From contig CAIIXF020000546.1 of assembly GCA_903813345.2 (NCBI GenBank), positions 1 through 62,366 on the forward strand: a stretch of DNA of 62,366 nt, written 5' to 3'. Positions 10,990 through 24,515 of the stretch are shown here, piece by piece. The stretch is from Owenia fusiformis (lineage: Eukaryota; Annelida; Polychaeta; Sabellida; Oweniidae). Every line of letters starts with the position of its first letter. The stretch's first letter is position 1. The notes under the pieces were generated by a model. It was not told the origin of the DNA and made no database searches. It saw only the letters and a list, made by a program, of their open reading frames with translations. Both the position numbers and the translations under genes were made by a program.

Positions 10990-13663
10990 CTCATTGGCGC
11001 GTTATTTAATTTTTTTCAAAAGCTGCTGAGCGTTAATTAATTTTTCAAAAATTTGGATTTTCATGTATGGCGATTTGAAAATGACATAGATTCTAAACCA
11101 AAAGAGATAACACCACCAAATTTTTACACATAATTGAAAACATATGTATAAATTATATGTTAAAGTATGAACCCATCTCAATTAGAGGACTTCTGGCAAA
11201 AAAATCCCAAATACCATAGCTTTACAAATTTTAAGATTTCCGAAATATAACTAAAATTATTGTTTTAGTAGTACATACATCAGTGAATTGTTTTATTCCA
11301 GTGAGTAAGATTTTCTACTGCCAAACATGGCCAAATGTTAAATATATGCCATCAGTCATATGAGTTATTGATTTACATCATAAATCATCCTTTGTGCTGC
11401 AGCACGATAGTTTTGCTGCGTATGAAAAATTTCAAAGCACTGAAATCCATGCATTGGTAAGTTACATTGCTTGCAATATGTTGTGCACTGCTTTCTACCC
11501 CATTGTGGATTTGCCCTATCACTGCAAACTGTGCAATCAGGCTTATGCTTCTTGTCCTCATATTTGCCACAAAAATGTCGCTCCGTTAGACGAACTGGTG
11601 GCGGTGCGGATGGGCGTCGACCTGGTTTTGTAGATGGTGCTAATGTGGCATTATTTAGGAGTCCCTCTACTATTTTTACCCTGAAATCTTTACTAGGCAT
11701 GAGTTTGGCCCCATCTTGACGATTGCTTTCATATAAAATGTATCCATTGACACATGCAGTTTGTAAAATACGATGATATACTGGCATGTACCATTTATAA
11801 CTTTTGTGGGGATATTTATATGATCCACACTTCTGGTCATACAGATCTACTCCATTCATATGAGAATTGTAATCCTCTATCATCACAGGTTTCTCTCTTG
11901 TTCTATAGCCTCCAGGCACTGCTCTGTCTCTTATCCTGCTTTCCATGGTATTATCAGTGTGCACTGTTGATAAAACATGAACACGTTTTGTATCATGCCA
12001 CGCAACGGCTACAGACTCAGACACATCATCTTTCATAAAGATAGGATCATCTCCTTTGCGCAAAATACAATTTACAGGTTTCAATTCTGCTGGCATATTT
12101 CTTCTGTTGACTTTCACAGTCCCACAGATTCCAATGTTACTGGCTTTCAAAGCCTTTGACAGTGACGGTGAGGTATAGAAGTTGTCCATATAAGCAACGT
12201 GTCCTTTGTTTTGGTATCTGGCAAGAAGTGTTAAGACAACGTTTTCAGTAACCAAATAGTTTGGATTGTGTAAAATGTCGATTGTATTTGCCCCTGTATA
12301 CAGGATATGTTCCAATAAAAATCCAGTAAGACTATCACAGAGACAGAACTCCTTTAGCCCCCACTTTGTTGGCTTAGAGGGAATGTATTGCTTGAAAAAT
12401 ATGCGTCCACGGAATGCTATCATCGATTCATCTATAGCGACCTGTTTCCCTGGTTGAAATACTGATCTATAAATAGGATTTACAATATCCAATATAGGGC
12501 GTATCTTATGGAGGGGATCATGGCCTGCCTGGTCTCTGGGTATATAATTGTTATTGTCACTAAAGTGTAAAAATTTTGAAATCAATTCAAATCTGTCTCT
12601 ACTCATAACATTTGTTATGTTAGGAGTATGCGTAATCCAACAATCAGTTGCCCAGTAATCTCGAATACGTGGCTTATCACAAAGCCCCATTGCAAGTTGA
12701 ATTGCAGTGTAAGCGCGCAATTCAGGAACAGTCAGATCCTTCCACTTGTGTAAACGTGAATATGGGCTCAGTTCTTCTTGTAAACCTGGGGAGTCAAAAT
12801 ACGCGAAAGCATATCTGTTGGTTTCCGTCACGATATGGCCTAACAGTTCAGCAGGGTAAAATGTACTAAAATAATCATATGGTGTGTAGTCATTGGTGTC
12901 TATTAGTACACCTCTACGTTGTGGATTATATTCTGGGATCCAATCAGGAATAAATGGATCATCAACCTGATACTGGGACCAGTTCCAATTTCCATCATCA
13001 CCTGGAAGCCACTGATTAGCATTGACGTTGTTGTTGTTGTTGTCTGGTATTACTGGGTCATCAAGTATAGCTGGGGGTGGTCTGATACCCATATCTGAAG
13101 TCAAATAAAATATAAAATTGAATAGTGTTTTTATATCTATCAGGGTGAAAGTAAAAAATCTCTATAAGTAAAAAATATAAGTAAATATATCACAGAAATC
13201 ATAAGACCCATGCTAAATATTACCTTGGTGTGCCCCAGCTGCTTCCATTGCCGGCCCCTCGGGCACGGCGTTGTCAGGTCCATCATCATCATTATCTGAA
13301 CTTTCATTTTCTGATGCTTCGCTACCCGAATCATTAAAAATAGCTTCAATCTGATCATAGTTATCAAGTCTGAATCGAGCCCTGGCCGCCATTTTTAAAT
13401 GTCAGAATGTTTATTTACTTCTGGACTCCTACTCGTTGCAAAATAAATAAATAACTGCACCAAAACAAATTTTTTCAGAAATTTTTCTTCACTATATTGA
13501 TCTTGCATCACTTCCTGTCAATGTGAGTACTGAACATTGCCACTACCGTACTAGGGTGACATCTATTTAAGCCTGCAAAAACTTTGCTATAGCTTGGCGA
13601 CCAGTGGTCGACATACGCCATAGAGCGTATTGGCGAAAAAAGTCGACTAAGCGCGCGAATGAG
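10990..13663 (-). mobile_element. Complete piggyBac-family transposon
   Basis: This 2674-bp element is flanked by TTAA at 10986-10989 and 13664-13667. Its terminal inverted repeats are CTCATTGGCGCG and CTCATTCGCGCG (one mismatch). The empty site with a single TTAA is visible in unit C (23861-23864) and unit A (930-933), so both boundaries are exact. It carries one gene, a transposase on the minus strand with no visible lesion. It sits in intron 1 of the unit B P450 copy. Confidence 0.96.
11365..13392 (-). CDS. piggyBac-family transposase, two exons, intact
   Basis: Exon 1 (13392-13224) starts MAARARFRLDNYDQ and is acidic and Ser-rich. A 129-bp GT-AG intron (13223-13095) follows, then exon 2 (13094-11365); together they encode 632 aa. 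The DDE core is present: D278 in VAIDESMIAF, D360 in YMDNFYTS, and D473 and D476 in MNGVDLYDQ. The C-terminal 80 residues form a Cys/His-rich zinc-binding domain (CTVC, CTTYCKQCNLPMHGFQCF). It catalyses hairpin-intermediate cut-and-paste transposition at TTAA. The length is slightly above the classical 594 aa. An uninterrupted frame, a correct intron and clean ends suggest a recently mobile and possibly active copy. Starting at the Met in exon 2's upstream reading (13104) would run through the acceptor site and is unlikely. Confidence 0.93.
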
Positions 13664-14318
13664 TTAAAGCATCTAGAGTTGTGTAGTTAGCAAACATGAA
13701 ACAAAGCTGAATCATAATGTATTCATTTAAACGATAGAGCTATAATATACTGTAAGTATCGGGTGTCCATTTTTTAATTTCTTCCTTAGCATAATTATAA
13801 GCTATTTGGATAGTTTCTCTACTTGACAGATACTTTCCCCATCACTTCATTTCCATGTTTTCCAAAGTATGTATAAAGTAGACACCCTGTATATTAAAAG
13901 TGATTGCGTATATTGTAATATATAATAAATTGTACAACCTCATCAGTAATCCCATTGACAGGTTACGATCTCTACGATATAAATCCCAAGCAGGAAACTA
14001 CACCCGCTGTGGATACTGTCCATCTCGCCTCAACAAGTACTCTGCATCATCAGGGTCGAATATATTCACATGTTCATACGAACCCAGCTTTTCTTTATAT
14101 ATAGGCCCGTAAATCTCAGCTTGCCTCTGGAAGTATTTATGAAGCTGTTGTTGTTGAAGTAGACCGGTACGGAGTGCGCTTATCAAAGATCCTAATATGG
14201 GCATACCTCGCGGGCCTGGTATCTCCTTATATGGTTTGACCCCATTGGAAAGCATTGTTATTGTCCTTTCCTGTAAAATTGATCTGCGGACCGATCTCAG
14301 TGGGTTCAAGCTATACAT

Positions 14319-16963
14319 TCTAATTTTGTGAATGGTCTTAACTATATAAAAGTGCTTCTTTATGTCTTTCTATACTATCCGTACATCAGAAATATGAATC
14401 GTGAATATTCATATACTTGATATGATACCATAGTAACCTGCAGTATTACATTGTATAAAGTCCCTCTGAAATTGTAATAAGTGTCAATAAACTTAGCGAT
14501 CCTTGCTTTTACTTGCTCATAATTATGTATTCACATGTTTTTAGTATGAGGTGTTGTCCATTCCGGAATTAAAAATCTGCCTGTTTGCTCCATTACATTA
14601 GCGTGTACCAATACCATACTTTCAGTTGTTCCAGGTCTAAATAAAATATCATATTTTGAACGCCCTGCTTCTTACATCGATCAATGATGCGTGATTTTAA
14701 AGGTAACTACAGTTGTATAGCATCTGAGACTCATGTAATATGGTCCCCGCTGTTGGGAATAATACTAGGCTACATTTGCGCATGCTCACATGCTGGTTTT
14801 CGAATTATGAACAACTTACGGATTTCAGTCAGTCATGGAGATATTAATTATCATCTCAGCTTGTGTCTTCAGAATATCAAGTGTTTAATTACCCAAATGC
14901 GAGTAGGTAGTTACCAGTTTCACCACCAGGTGGCTGATTCGGGTCAATTAACATGGCAGGTATACAAGAAAGTTCCCTTAAACTTGAATATTATCAACTT
15001 AAGTGGCTCAATTTTCATATAACCCTTATGCGTCTGATACTTATACTAATGAAAATATGTCCAGTAAAGCAATATATTATCTGTCCACTAAAAGAAAAGA
15101 TATTTCATTTTTAGTGATTTTATAGCATGGGGTCTATGGGGAATCTCCCCGAGCTAGAAGTCACATTTTCAAAGAAAATTAATTTTTCAAAGTTGATTAA
15201 CAGTTTTTAAAACCACATTTCTAGATGTAATTTTAGATGTAGATTTCAAATATGATATTACTTTGACTGAATTTCGAATTTTTAATGACGTAAATCAAGA
15301 TTATTTCTACTCGCATCTGGGTTATTGCAGAGTAGAGCTAAAGATCTTGGGCTGTATCATGGGTCTACGGCGGGGGTAAATGGTCACGGACCTTGTGTTA
15401 AGAGTGTTTTTTCTTTCTTACACGTCGTGTTGAGGTTCAAATACTGTAGCTCTTTGAATAATATAGAAGCTAAACTGATTTATGAACTTGTAGTATAAAT
15501 GGCCTATATTCACGAACACCCGGCCATCCTAGCTGCTGTTCAGTTGTTATAGAAGAATTAAATCATCAAAACCAAAATGATACCCGGTGTAAAAAAATTA
15601 TGGTCCCCTGGGGATTATGGTCCCCTTTCTTAAAGGCCCTTACTGGCCCTGATTGTGGATACGATAATAAGGGAAAGAGTTGTATTTAGGTCGCCATATA
15701 AATCAATCGAAAGTAGGACCATAATTTGATAGGACCTCCTACCCTTTTACACCGGCATACAATAATTGGTCGGTTTTACAACCCATCTGATCAAAACTTG
15801 ATATCAAATAATTGGGTGACCCATACATTATGAACAATTAACAAGATGTCAAAAACAACTGAACTGCTTCATGTCATCTCAAAACATAGAAAGTTAATAT
15901 GACCACAGCATTCAAATGTTTAATTTATTTACATATACCGAAGTCTTGAATCGGTGCCTTTTTGAAAGGGAAATAGTAGTTTTGACAGTCACTGATGGGA
16001 AACTTATGAATTTAAAAATTAAATGCGGAATGTTAAAATATATCGTGCTATGTTTAAGGATTTAAGCCCTGCTGGACTGCTGCACTAAAAGAATATATGT
16101 CAATAAAACGACTTTTCGCAAGGCTCAAGTGGGCAAAGCATCAACTTCAATTTTTAGAGCCAAAGTTGTCACCTTGACAACCGCATTAAGGATGACCTTG
16201 GATGCTGCGATTGGTTATTTCATGCACTGGAGTTATGTGGAATACTATGTTCGGATAGGCTGGAACCGGACACAACATGTCGATATATGTCACTGGTCAG
16301 TATCAAGCGAAGGTAACGGCCGTAACTTTCGCATCAAAGATGGCGGATGGTAAGTGTCGATTTCTTTTTAGATTTCATCGGAATAAACTACATTATGGTT
16401 GACATAATGCTTTGATATTTGAACTATATCAGGTTACCCTGCGTGAAGAGTCTAGTTAAAGACGAAGCTCTCTTTTAAGAAGTGAAGTCAACCGAATGCA
16501 AAGGGTAATATCAGGTGGAAATTCTGGAGTATGATCATATTTTCATATACCATGCGTAGACTCCTCGGTTCAACGATATCTTCCATCGCTTAGGGAAGAT
16601 AACTGGGATTTTGGTTTTACATATGATAAGATAACTGATATGCGGTGATGCGGTAACGTTATGAGATTTTATAACGGAGAGCTAAGATGGAGAGCTAAGA
16701 TGTGCAGTTACCTACCGTATCATACATATCCAGTTACATTCCCTTCCCTTATATTAAGCGGTGAAAGATATTGTTAAACTGTAGCGCCCACGCACAAGAT
16801 ATGGACAAATTATCAAACTCCAGATGAGTTCCCTTGTCATATAAGCCTGATTTGGTTTAAATATCAAAGCAAAACGTCAGTCCGTAAGTGTTATGAAAGA
16901 TACGTTGCCAGCATTAGGGTTAAGAGATCACAAATGAAAAACACCACTCTGTTGTTGGAGGAC
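14319..16963. other. Spacer between P450 exon 1 and the lectin 3' end (unit B)
   Basis: This is homologous to 1892-4089 of unit A, with the 434-bp MITE added. It repeats the possible plus-strand promoter with AAGATGGCGG and GTAAGT at 16129-16353. No other gene is seen. Confidence 0.5.
14890..15323. mobile_element. 434-bp MITE, copy 1 (unit B)
   Basis: The terminal inverted repeats are about 17 bp: tACCCAaATGCGAGTAG at the left and aACCCAgATGCGAGTAG as the complement of the right end. Unit A has the empty site (gtttaattgcag, about 2447-2458). The flanks fit duplication of AT. It has no coding capacity. The same 434-bp element occurs at 25087-25520 and, inverted, at 35374-35807. Confidence 0.9.
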
Positions 16964-16993
16964 TTTATTTCATAATTCAATTAGAAGTCAATT

Positions 16994-19900
16994 TTACAAT
17001 TGTACTTGTATTTCATTTTGTTCTGCCTCAAATCCGCATGGTATTCTTTTATTTGGTTCAAAAACGGCGACTTCACAGAGGGTCAAATAAGCATCAACCA
17101 ACGTGTGCTGTATTTGGACCCTTACATAGCGACCAGACAAACCATTTGGACATTGGAAAATCTGCCAATCGTTCCCACATGAACTCAAAGAACCCGTGTG
17201 ATGGCCACAAAGTTCCCACTTGACATTGTCTTTGCTCACTTCAATTTTGAAGTCTTTAAGCCGTGCTACAAAATAAATATTTCATGTCAAAATACAAAGA
17301 CATTGTTCGTTAGGCATGGGTCTTGGTTGGTTTGTTGATGAATGAGTGGGCGTAATTAGTTCAGCCTAAGTTAAGTGCATTGCATGTAACAGGCATCTAT
17401 AACACTACCCTACCTCGATCGCGCATGCGCGAAGTTTTTGGCTTTCAATCAGGTCGCTTTTGAGTATATCGACTGCTTAGTCAAAAGGTTAATACGTTTT
17501 GTGTTCGGAGTGAGTCACTGGAGAGGTTAAGCTACCGTATAAAATCCAAAACGCAACTTAAACGTATCAATCGCCCCTATACAAATACATGTAGAGTTCA
17601 CACATAAATAGCCGTTCAGCTCTAGTGTTTGTTTAGACTACACCATAGCTTGTAATGATTACATAGTATGCCATTGATGAAGTTCAATAGCTGGTTTTCT
17701 AATACATATTTTAAACGAGCTCGTTTCGTAAGATTATTGGAGTTAAATCATGCGTAACATACATCATCTTCTTCAGAAAGAATTATACTCTGCATCGAAA
17801 TCAAAATTGCAAGGACAGTATTCAACAGACATGAGTATAATGATTCCCGTTGATAGCAACGTGAAATTTAAAATCTCCCGTTCTAAACACGCAACTTTGA
17901 AGTTGAACGGGTATCTGAAGTAGACTAAAGCGATACAATCCTATGTTGATTCAATGTACTTTGCGTTTACGTATACGTTTTGAAAAACCGTATTTGCTTA
18001 ACCTCTCCAGTATAGCTATTCGCTGAACTTCAGTGGTGCAATAGTGAAGTCCATGTTCCAAGTTACATGATAGTTGAAGAAAGAATGTAAATAATATCGT
18101 TTTAAATTTTAAAATATTTGATATGTCATAGTACACGGTACACAGTTGCAAAAGTTGATCAATTCAGTGTACAAGGAATGTAAATTGTTCAATAGTACAG
18201 GGAGCGAGAAAGTAAGCTGATTATTCAGACATACTATGTCCCATATCTCATGTACATTTACGTTGCAAACAGTGAAAATAATGCTAAAAAGGCCGCCTGT
18301 TGATGCTTTGAGGTGTCATCAATTGTTATTCAATCAAAATAAAGTAAACATTATTTTGTAGATTTAGACACGGGCCTTCAGGTCGTATATGCATTTTAGT
18401 CATTAAATTAACAAGAACGCTAGATTATAAGTGTTACTAGGTCTATCGACTAATTTGATTCATTGCGAAATAAAGTGGCAAACTATTATCGTAAATGTGA
18501 TTGTTCAACAATATACCTTCTACACCCGCTAGATTAGTTCCACAATTGTCACTCCCTCGACATTGTCTATTAAACAGAGCTACAGATCCAATGTCGTATT
18601 GAAAAAGCAAATCAACCTTCCACCATGGCTTGGTATCACCAAAATCACTGCTAATGCAAGAAAAATGTCCAGCATCACCATCTATGTTGCCATCAACTGC
18701 TGCGGCAGCTGGGGGAAAACCGCCATGAATTGACGATTGTGTGGCAACTTTACCAAGTGCAAGGTTGTTCAATTCTGTAATACAATTTGGTGTTGCATTC
18801 TTCCATAGTCGTGTAATATTAATTCGTTTGTGTACAACCTATATCTGTATTTCGAAATATGTCATCAATGTATTTTCGTCTTGTGATGATAGGCTAATAA
18901 TCTTTTTAATTTGATGATCTGAACAATTATGACGTATCATTCGGTAGATATTAAAAATAATAATTACTTGATGGCCTGAACACAGCAACTTCACAGAGAG
19001 TGAGCCAATTTGTGTCTTGCAGCTGAACCCTAACGTAGCGTCCTTTCATTCCATTCGGGCAGTAAAAGATCTGACAACCCTTCTTGCAGGGCTCCAGCGC
19101 TGCATTTCTGTAGAAGGTACACAGCTCCCACTTTTTTGCGTCTTTGCTTACTTCAATTTTGAAGTTTGAAAGACGATCTATAAAAAATAAACACGTCACC
19201 AGGGCATCATTTTCAAAAAATCAAGAAACAAGTAATCCAAACAATTATGCGCAGAATAAATTTATAAAAACAGCATGTTTATGGAACCAAATATTTAAAC
19301 TTCTATAAGTGACTGATTATCTACAGAGCTTATAGAAATTAAAATCCATGTTCTTATTCATTCTTAGATAGATGTTTTAACCCGATCTTATTTTGTCTGT
19401 ATCACATTTTTTAGCTTAATGATTACACTGTAACTTCGACTCAACTGGGGCAATTCCTTTTTTCTTGTCTATAATAATATATACGTATCTCATGATACTG
19501 TACTACTACTACCCGGTAAATAACACCGGGGAATATTTTTGATATTGAAAGAAAATTAGACTGTCCCTCCTTATCCCTCTCACTAGAATGGCATTCACCC
19601 CAACGGGAGCTACAATGGTGTTTTTATGTAAAACACTATATTTCCACACAATTGAACATCTAAGCACAAATGAAACAGGGATAAAACCAAAAATTGTAAA
19701 GAAACCCAATGAGAAAAGCAAACTCTGAGTGTAAACCTGTCCCAAAACCATGATCTACCGTTAAAATTTTGCTCCGACAGGAATCTGAACAATAGGCTAA
19801 TTTGTTTGTTACCTTCAATTAACGTGTACCGTATGTTGCATTTCTGATGTTGTTGTGTTTTTGTTATACAATAAAGTTTTTATATTTTAAAAAGCTTATT

Positions 19901-21822
19901 TACTGGTCGGGATTTAATATGGATTTATTCCTTGTGACAATATGAAATTTCTCTCTGGCTCTCCGGGCCATCGGGACATTTCATATTGTCCCTCGAAATA
20001 AAACCAATACCAATATCCGATCCCTCCCAGGAAATAACCTTCATATACATATATAATATATGTCCAAATGTTTACCAGGTCACGCGACTATATATTTCAA
20101 CTGCATAAACTTTATGATTACCTTCAACAATGTCGGACGGTCCACCACCGCAATTGCCTTCTCCACACTGTCTGTTTGATAACTTGACGGACCCAATGGG
20201 ATAAACTTCCCGCAGATCAACCATCCACCATGGTTTGTGCTCATGTTTTGTGGATGCACATGAACCATGATGCCAGTCACCATCTTCAACACCATCAACT
20301 GCGAGCCCAGCAGGAACATGTTGTAGTGGATATATTGAAGATTGTGAGGCAGGTTTTCCAAGAGCCAAATTTTCTGTGTCTGTACAAAAGATAAGCAACA
20401 GGTTACATTTCTTTGTATTTGTTACATTTATTGATATCGTTATTTACTCATTGTTAAAAAAATCTTAAGTACGTGTCTAACCTGTCTCCTTCCATACAGA
20501 GCCTCCGCATTGTTTTTCAGCCCTGCTCGTGTGAATACACACAAATAAACCTTAACAAAGAAAAAAGCTATTATTGACAATGAATGAAATAGATTGATAA
20601 GAACTATAGATAGATGAGTATAATAGTACAATAACGTCATTTCTAAGGGCAATATAGTGAAATATTGGACCGAGGGCCTAAAAATGTTTGAAACCAAAGC
20701 ATTTTTGCCAGGTATTCTGGATAATTACGTAGATGTGCTTACAGGGTGATCAATAAATAAGGTAAAAGTATCTGGCATTTTGTAAATATTGGTCCGAACA
20801 TCCTGAAATTTGGTCAGAATATACCTTGTACATTTCTAAATTAAAACACATAAATATATAACTTCTGACATTTGATTGGTTAATATTATAGTTACTATGG
20901 CAACTGGAGTCGGGGGTACCCGGGGCAATTTCATTGCGTCCAATTTGAACAAAAAATGATAAAAAGCACATCTTTTTCAAACTGAAAAGAAATAAACGTG
21001 GGTGGCGGGTGCCAGCATTAATTGTTTTAATACTTTGTTTACATTATTACATATTTTCTTGCAATTTTGATGTTTGATGTCATGGAAAAGATAAATATAT
21101 AATGAAAACTGATGTGATCATAGAAAGTCTATGACACAGGTCAAAGACGAAAAACAATTCCCACAGGAGGAAGAAGCTAAGACTAAGAGGCCTGCAAAAT
21201 GTTTCACATTGCACTGGGATAATGCTACGTCTCACAATGCTATCCTCACGGTTCAAACCATTAAAGCATTGGGTTTCCCACTGTTAGGTCATGTACTTTA
21301 CTCTCCTGACTAATGTCCCCTTATGATTTTACCGTCATGTTGAGCTGAAGAGGGAGTTGAGAGAGTTTTTTAGATCCTGGGATGACTTGAAGCCAGCTGT
21401 CTTGAAAATTTGCAGGCTATGGGAAAATGGGTTTAAAAGGTGTTCAAAGACTGGAGATGAAGACATGGACTATATATGTTAAAAACAAAGGACATTAAGT
21501 AGCAGATATGAAGTATGAAATAAGAATATGATATGCACTTTTTAATTGTGATTTGAAATATATTATCAAAACTGTTTCGACTGAAAATTTAGTTTTTGAT
21601 AGTTGCCCTGGGTCTTCATGCTTTCTGTTGCTATGGCAACTATAACTTCAACCAATCACATCACTTTGGTCTGTAACTTAAAATGTCAATTCAATAATGT
21701 CTGAACATTATTCTGTGCAAATGTTATGAGGATTGGGTAAAATCTGAAGAAATGCCAGATACTTTTACCTTATTTATTGATCACCCTGTACATATTGCCA
21801 AGTGGAATTCTGTGTTTAACAT
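16994..21822 (-). CDS. Secreted two-domain fucolectin-type (FTP) lectin B
   Basis: Exons 21822-21792, 20550-20482, 20379-20122, 19177-18968, 18774-18517 and 17265-16994 encode 365 aa, the same as lectin A as far as I could compare. The differences I found inside exons are silent (for example AAT to AAC at 18686). It keeps the signal peptide, the Cys segment, both FTP domains and the 19-residue tail. The gene is the recombinant one: its 3' exons match C and its 5' exons match A. Intron 1 has the same mariner element in the donor site, leaving GTACAG. Function is as for lectin A. Confidence 0.84.
17517..18011. mobile_element. 495-bp MITE in lectin intron 5 (unit B)
   Basis: Copy of the element at 4643-5137, with the same 16-bp perfect inverted ends (ACTGGAGAGGTTAAGC). 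Confidence 0.65.
20742..21788 (+). mobile_element. Non-autonomous mariner-like element (unit B)
   Basis: Same insertion as in unit A, at the same TA, offset by 12875 and copied with the unit. It carries the partial transposase frame (21131-21313) ending in the YSPD motif. Confidence 0.87.
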
Positions 21823-21947
21823 CTGCATGGTAAATTACTCACACTCAACAATGCAACACTGCGCCGTTCTGGAATGTAATCATCGGTATTGTCTCCATTT
21901 TGGTATTCAATGATGTTGTTATAAAGAATAATCGGCAAAATTTACAC

Positions 21948-22978
21948 TTACACTATTCTCAACACCCTTGGTATACGCAGCTAACGAAAATTGACCGGCA
22001 CGGGTCAAAAGCTGGACCAGCATGGGTTAACGGTTTTATTTGAATTTAAAATAGCCATAACTTGCTCAATAATGACTTCCTCGTGTCTTATTTGAAATAT
22101 ATGATGCCTCCCGATGCTTTTAAGTACCCCAATTTTTTACAGATTTTTAAACGGACCAAAACTCTCTAAATGCGCATTTATGCTATTTTCTCTCGAGAAC
22201 GGCTGTCTCATTTTCACGATAACTTTTATTTAGTACTTCTAACATATAAATCTATTTTTCCCCATCAAGGTATGATGTAAATGACATGCTATTTACATCT
22301 TGTGAGTTTCAATGACGCGCGTTTGATTTTATAAAAAATGCCAAACTTTGTGACAAAGAATTTCATCCTGCTTGCAGTGAGAAGACGGACCGGTTCGGGG
22401 CAATCTGCTTGCAGAGAGAAGACGGACCGGTTCGGGGCAATAGCTGATGAAATTCTTATACGGGTAAATGGATATACATTTAGCTCTTAGTGGTTATAAT
22501 TCTACAGCAGCGACTAGTACTGTCAACGATGGAACGGTGTCTGGCAACGATAACCAACCTTTTCGCACAAATTTGATGCCATGTGAAGGAAAGATCGAGA
22601 GAAGTTTTCAGTTTACCCGGACAGTCCAACATGTGATATTAATCGTGGATGTATGTATTGGAATGGGTTTCCCGGATCTATGTATCTTAATGAAATTAAA
22701 ATGAAAATAAAACCATCAACATAGAGCACGCAGAGACAAATATGTTCGTATGTTAAGAAATATGGATGAAATAAAATAAAACATGAAAACATAAAATGAT
22801 ACATCGTACGTAATGGTTTTTGTCAATTTTTTTGTCAATTTTATACCAGCACTTGTGGAAGACCATTTGATCAGAGAAGAGATTGCTGTGCAAAACTTAT
22901 TTTCTCACATTTGCTCTACTTGTCAACGAAGTTATGAAAAATTCAAAGTTAAGTTTTGAAGTTCTAAGGTCAACTTAC
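21948..22978. other. Unit-junction spacer (B/C)
   Basis: Matches 9073-10103 throughout the parts compared, including the 37-bp tandem duplication (22368-22441). No later P450 exons are present. Confidence 0.5.
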
Positions 22979-24515
22979 AAATACGGAACATGGTGTCCAA
23001 AGTTTTCTCCAATTGTTTCCACGCAGGTAGTCTCAGAGTTTTCGCAAGTTGAGGAGAAAGGAAGAAAAACACGTCGCTACCTGTTAAGATATTACGGATA
23101 CTTTTAATAAATTCTGTTATCTCTGGATTCCTGTTGTCGTTTAAACATCCAAGTCGTCGTTCAAAGAACATCGTGCCTCCAGCTGAAATTGAGATGTTTA
23201 CAAATTATAAGCTCGATTGAAAAACGCTTTGCAGAGTAATTCATAGAAAATATCCGAAATTGGCTTTGAAAGAAGCTTTGTTTCCATTCATTTAGATAGA
23301 ATAATTGCCAATGACTTAAATCATACACTTCCTTCATTCATTCAAGAATTGGAAGACACCATCGAGGCCTGATTATGTTTACCATTTAATTTTGATCCTA
23401 AAGTAATTACTACAATTACAATATAAGAATTGATGTTAAAATCGCCAAACATTACATTTTGTGACCATCCAGAAGGGTATAAGATCAGCATGTGACATGG
23501 GGAAATCTAAAACCCCGTCGAAATAAAAGCTCGCAGTAGTTACTGGTTGTTAATTTATCGCAGTGACCATCTTGTGTTCATACATACATTCGATGGACCA
23601 GTTATATAGCTCGTCATAAAGATCCTCCACTAGACCATTGTGCTTACGTATCCTATCAAGTCTTTCTACCATATCCGTAGCCACCTCGTCCATGACCTCA
23701 GTGTAGCCAGCGACAGGCTTTGGGCGCATTAGGAATCTGTTGAATGGTATACGGTTCTTATGCCACTCTTCTGCGTGACTGAAAGGACAAGAACACACTT
23801 CGTAAACTATGTAGTATAATTTATCTTATAATGACAAGTCATGCCATTGCATACTTGCTTTTAAAGCATCTAGAGTTGTGTAGTTAGCAAACATGAAACA
23901 AAGCTGAATCATAATGTATTCATTTAAACGATAGAGCTATAATATACTGTAAGTATCGGGTGTCCATTTTTTAATTTCTTCCTTAGCATAATTATAAGCT
24001 ATTTGGATAGTTTCTCTACTTGACAGATACTTTCCCCATCACTTCATTTCCATGTTTTCCAAAGTATGTATAAAGTAGACACCCTGTATATTAAAAGTGA
24101 TTGCGTATATTGTAATATATAATAAATTGTACAACCTCATCAGTAATCCCATTGACAGGTTACGATCTCTACGATATAAATCCCAAGCAGGAAACTACAC
24201 CCGCTGTGGATACTGTCCATCTCGCCTCAACAAGTACTCTGCATCATCAGGGTCGAATATATTCACATGTTCATACGAACCCAGCTTTTCTTTATATATA
24301 GGCCCGTAAATCTCAGCTTGCCTCTGGAAGTATTTATGAAGCTGTTGTTGTTGAAGTAGACCGGTACGGAGTGCGCTTATCAAAGATCCTAATATGGGCA
24401 TACCTCGCGGGCCTGGTATCTCCTTATATGGTTTGACCCCATTGGAAAGCATTGTTATTGTCCTTTCCTGTAAAATTGATCTGCGGACCGATCTCAGTGG
24501 GTTCAAGCTATACAT
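22979..24515 (-). pseudogene. Truncated P450 copy of unit C
   Basis: Exons are 24515-24136, 23778-23588 and 23182-22979. The premature TAG is at 24195-24197, as in unit B. There is no piggyBac in intron 1; the single TTAA is at 23861-23864. Exons after the third are missing, because lectin B follows directly. Confidence 0.8.

Larger units (their letters stand above)
10104..14318 (-). pseudogene. Truncated P450 copy of unit B
   Basis: Exon 1 is 14318-13939, exon 2 is 10903-10713 and exon 3 is 10307-10104, with normal splice signals. Exon 3 encodes SGGTMFFERRLGCL and onward to DTMFRI, the helix E-G region of mitochondrial P450s. Exon 1 has a premature TAG at 13998-14000, where unit A has CAG (Gln after YPQRV). 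No exons follow exon 3 before the lectin A gene, so the haem-binding half is absent. A whole piggyBac element lies in intron 1. The stop is shared with unit C, so it arose before those copies separated. A short truncated product is the most this copy could make. Confidence 0.8.
10675..23548. repeat. Segmental duplication unit B (chimeric)
   Basis: This is the second tandem unit. Offsets are +12875 to A over its right part and +10197 to C over its left part; the 2678-bp difference is the piggyBac insertion plus one TTAA. From its start to about 18686 it follows C wherever A differs. From about 19214 onward it follows A wherever C differs. It contains the MITE of C and the mariner of A, so it looks like a left-C/right-A recombinant. 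Confidence 0.88.

Noticed and set aside
13140-13367. A 75-codon minus-strand frame before the piggyBac transposase
   Set aside because: It is out of frame with transposase exon 1, which explains this DNA better and joins exon 2 through a GT-AG intron.
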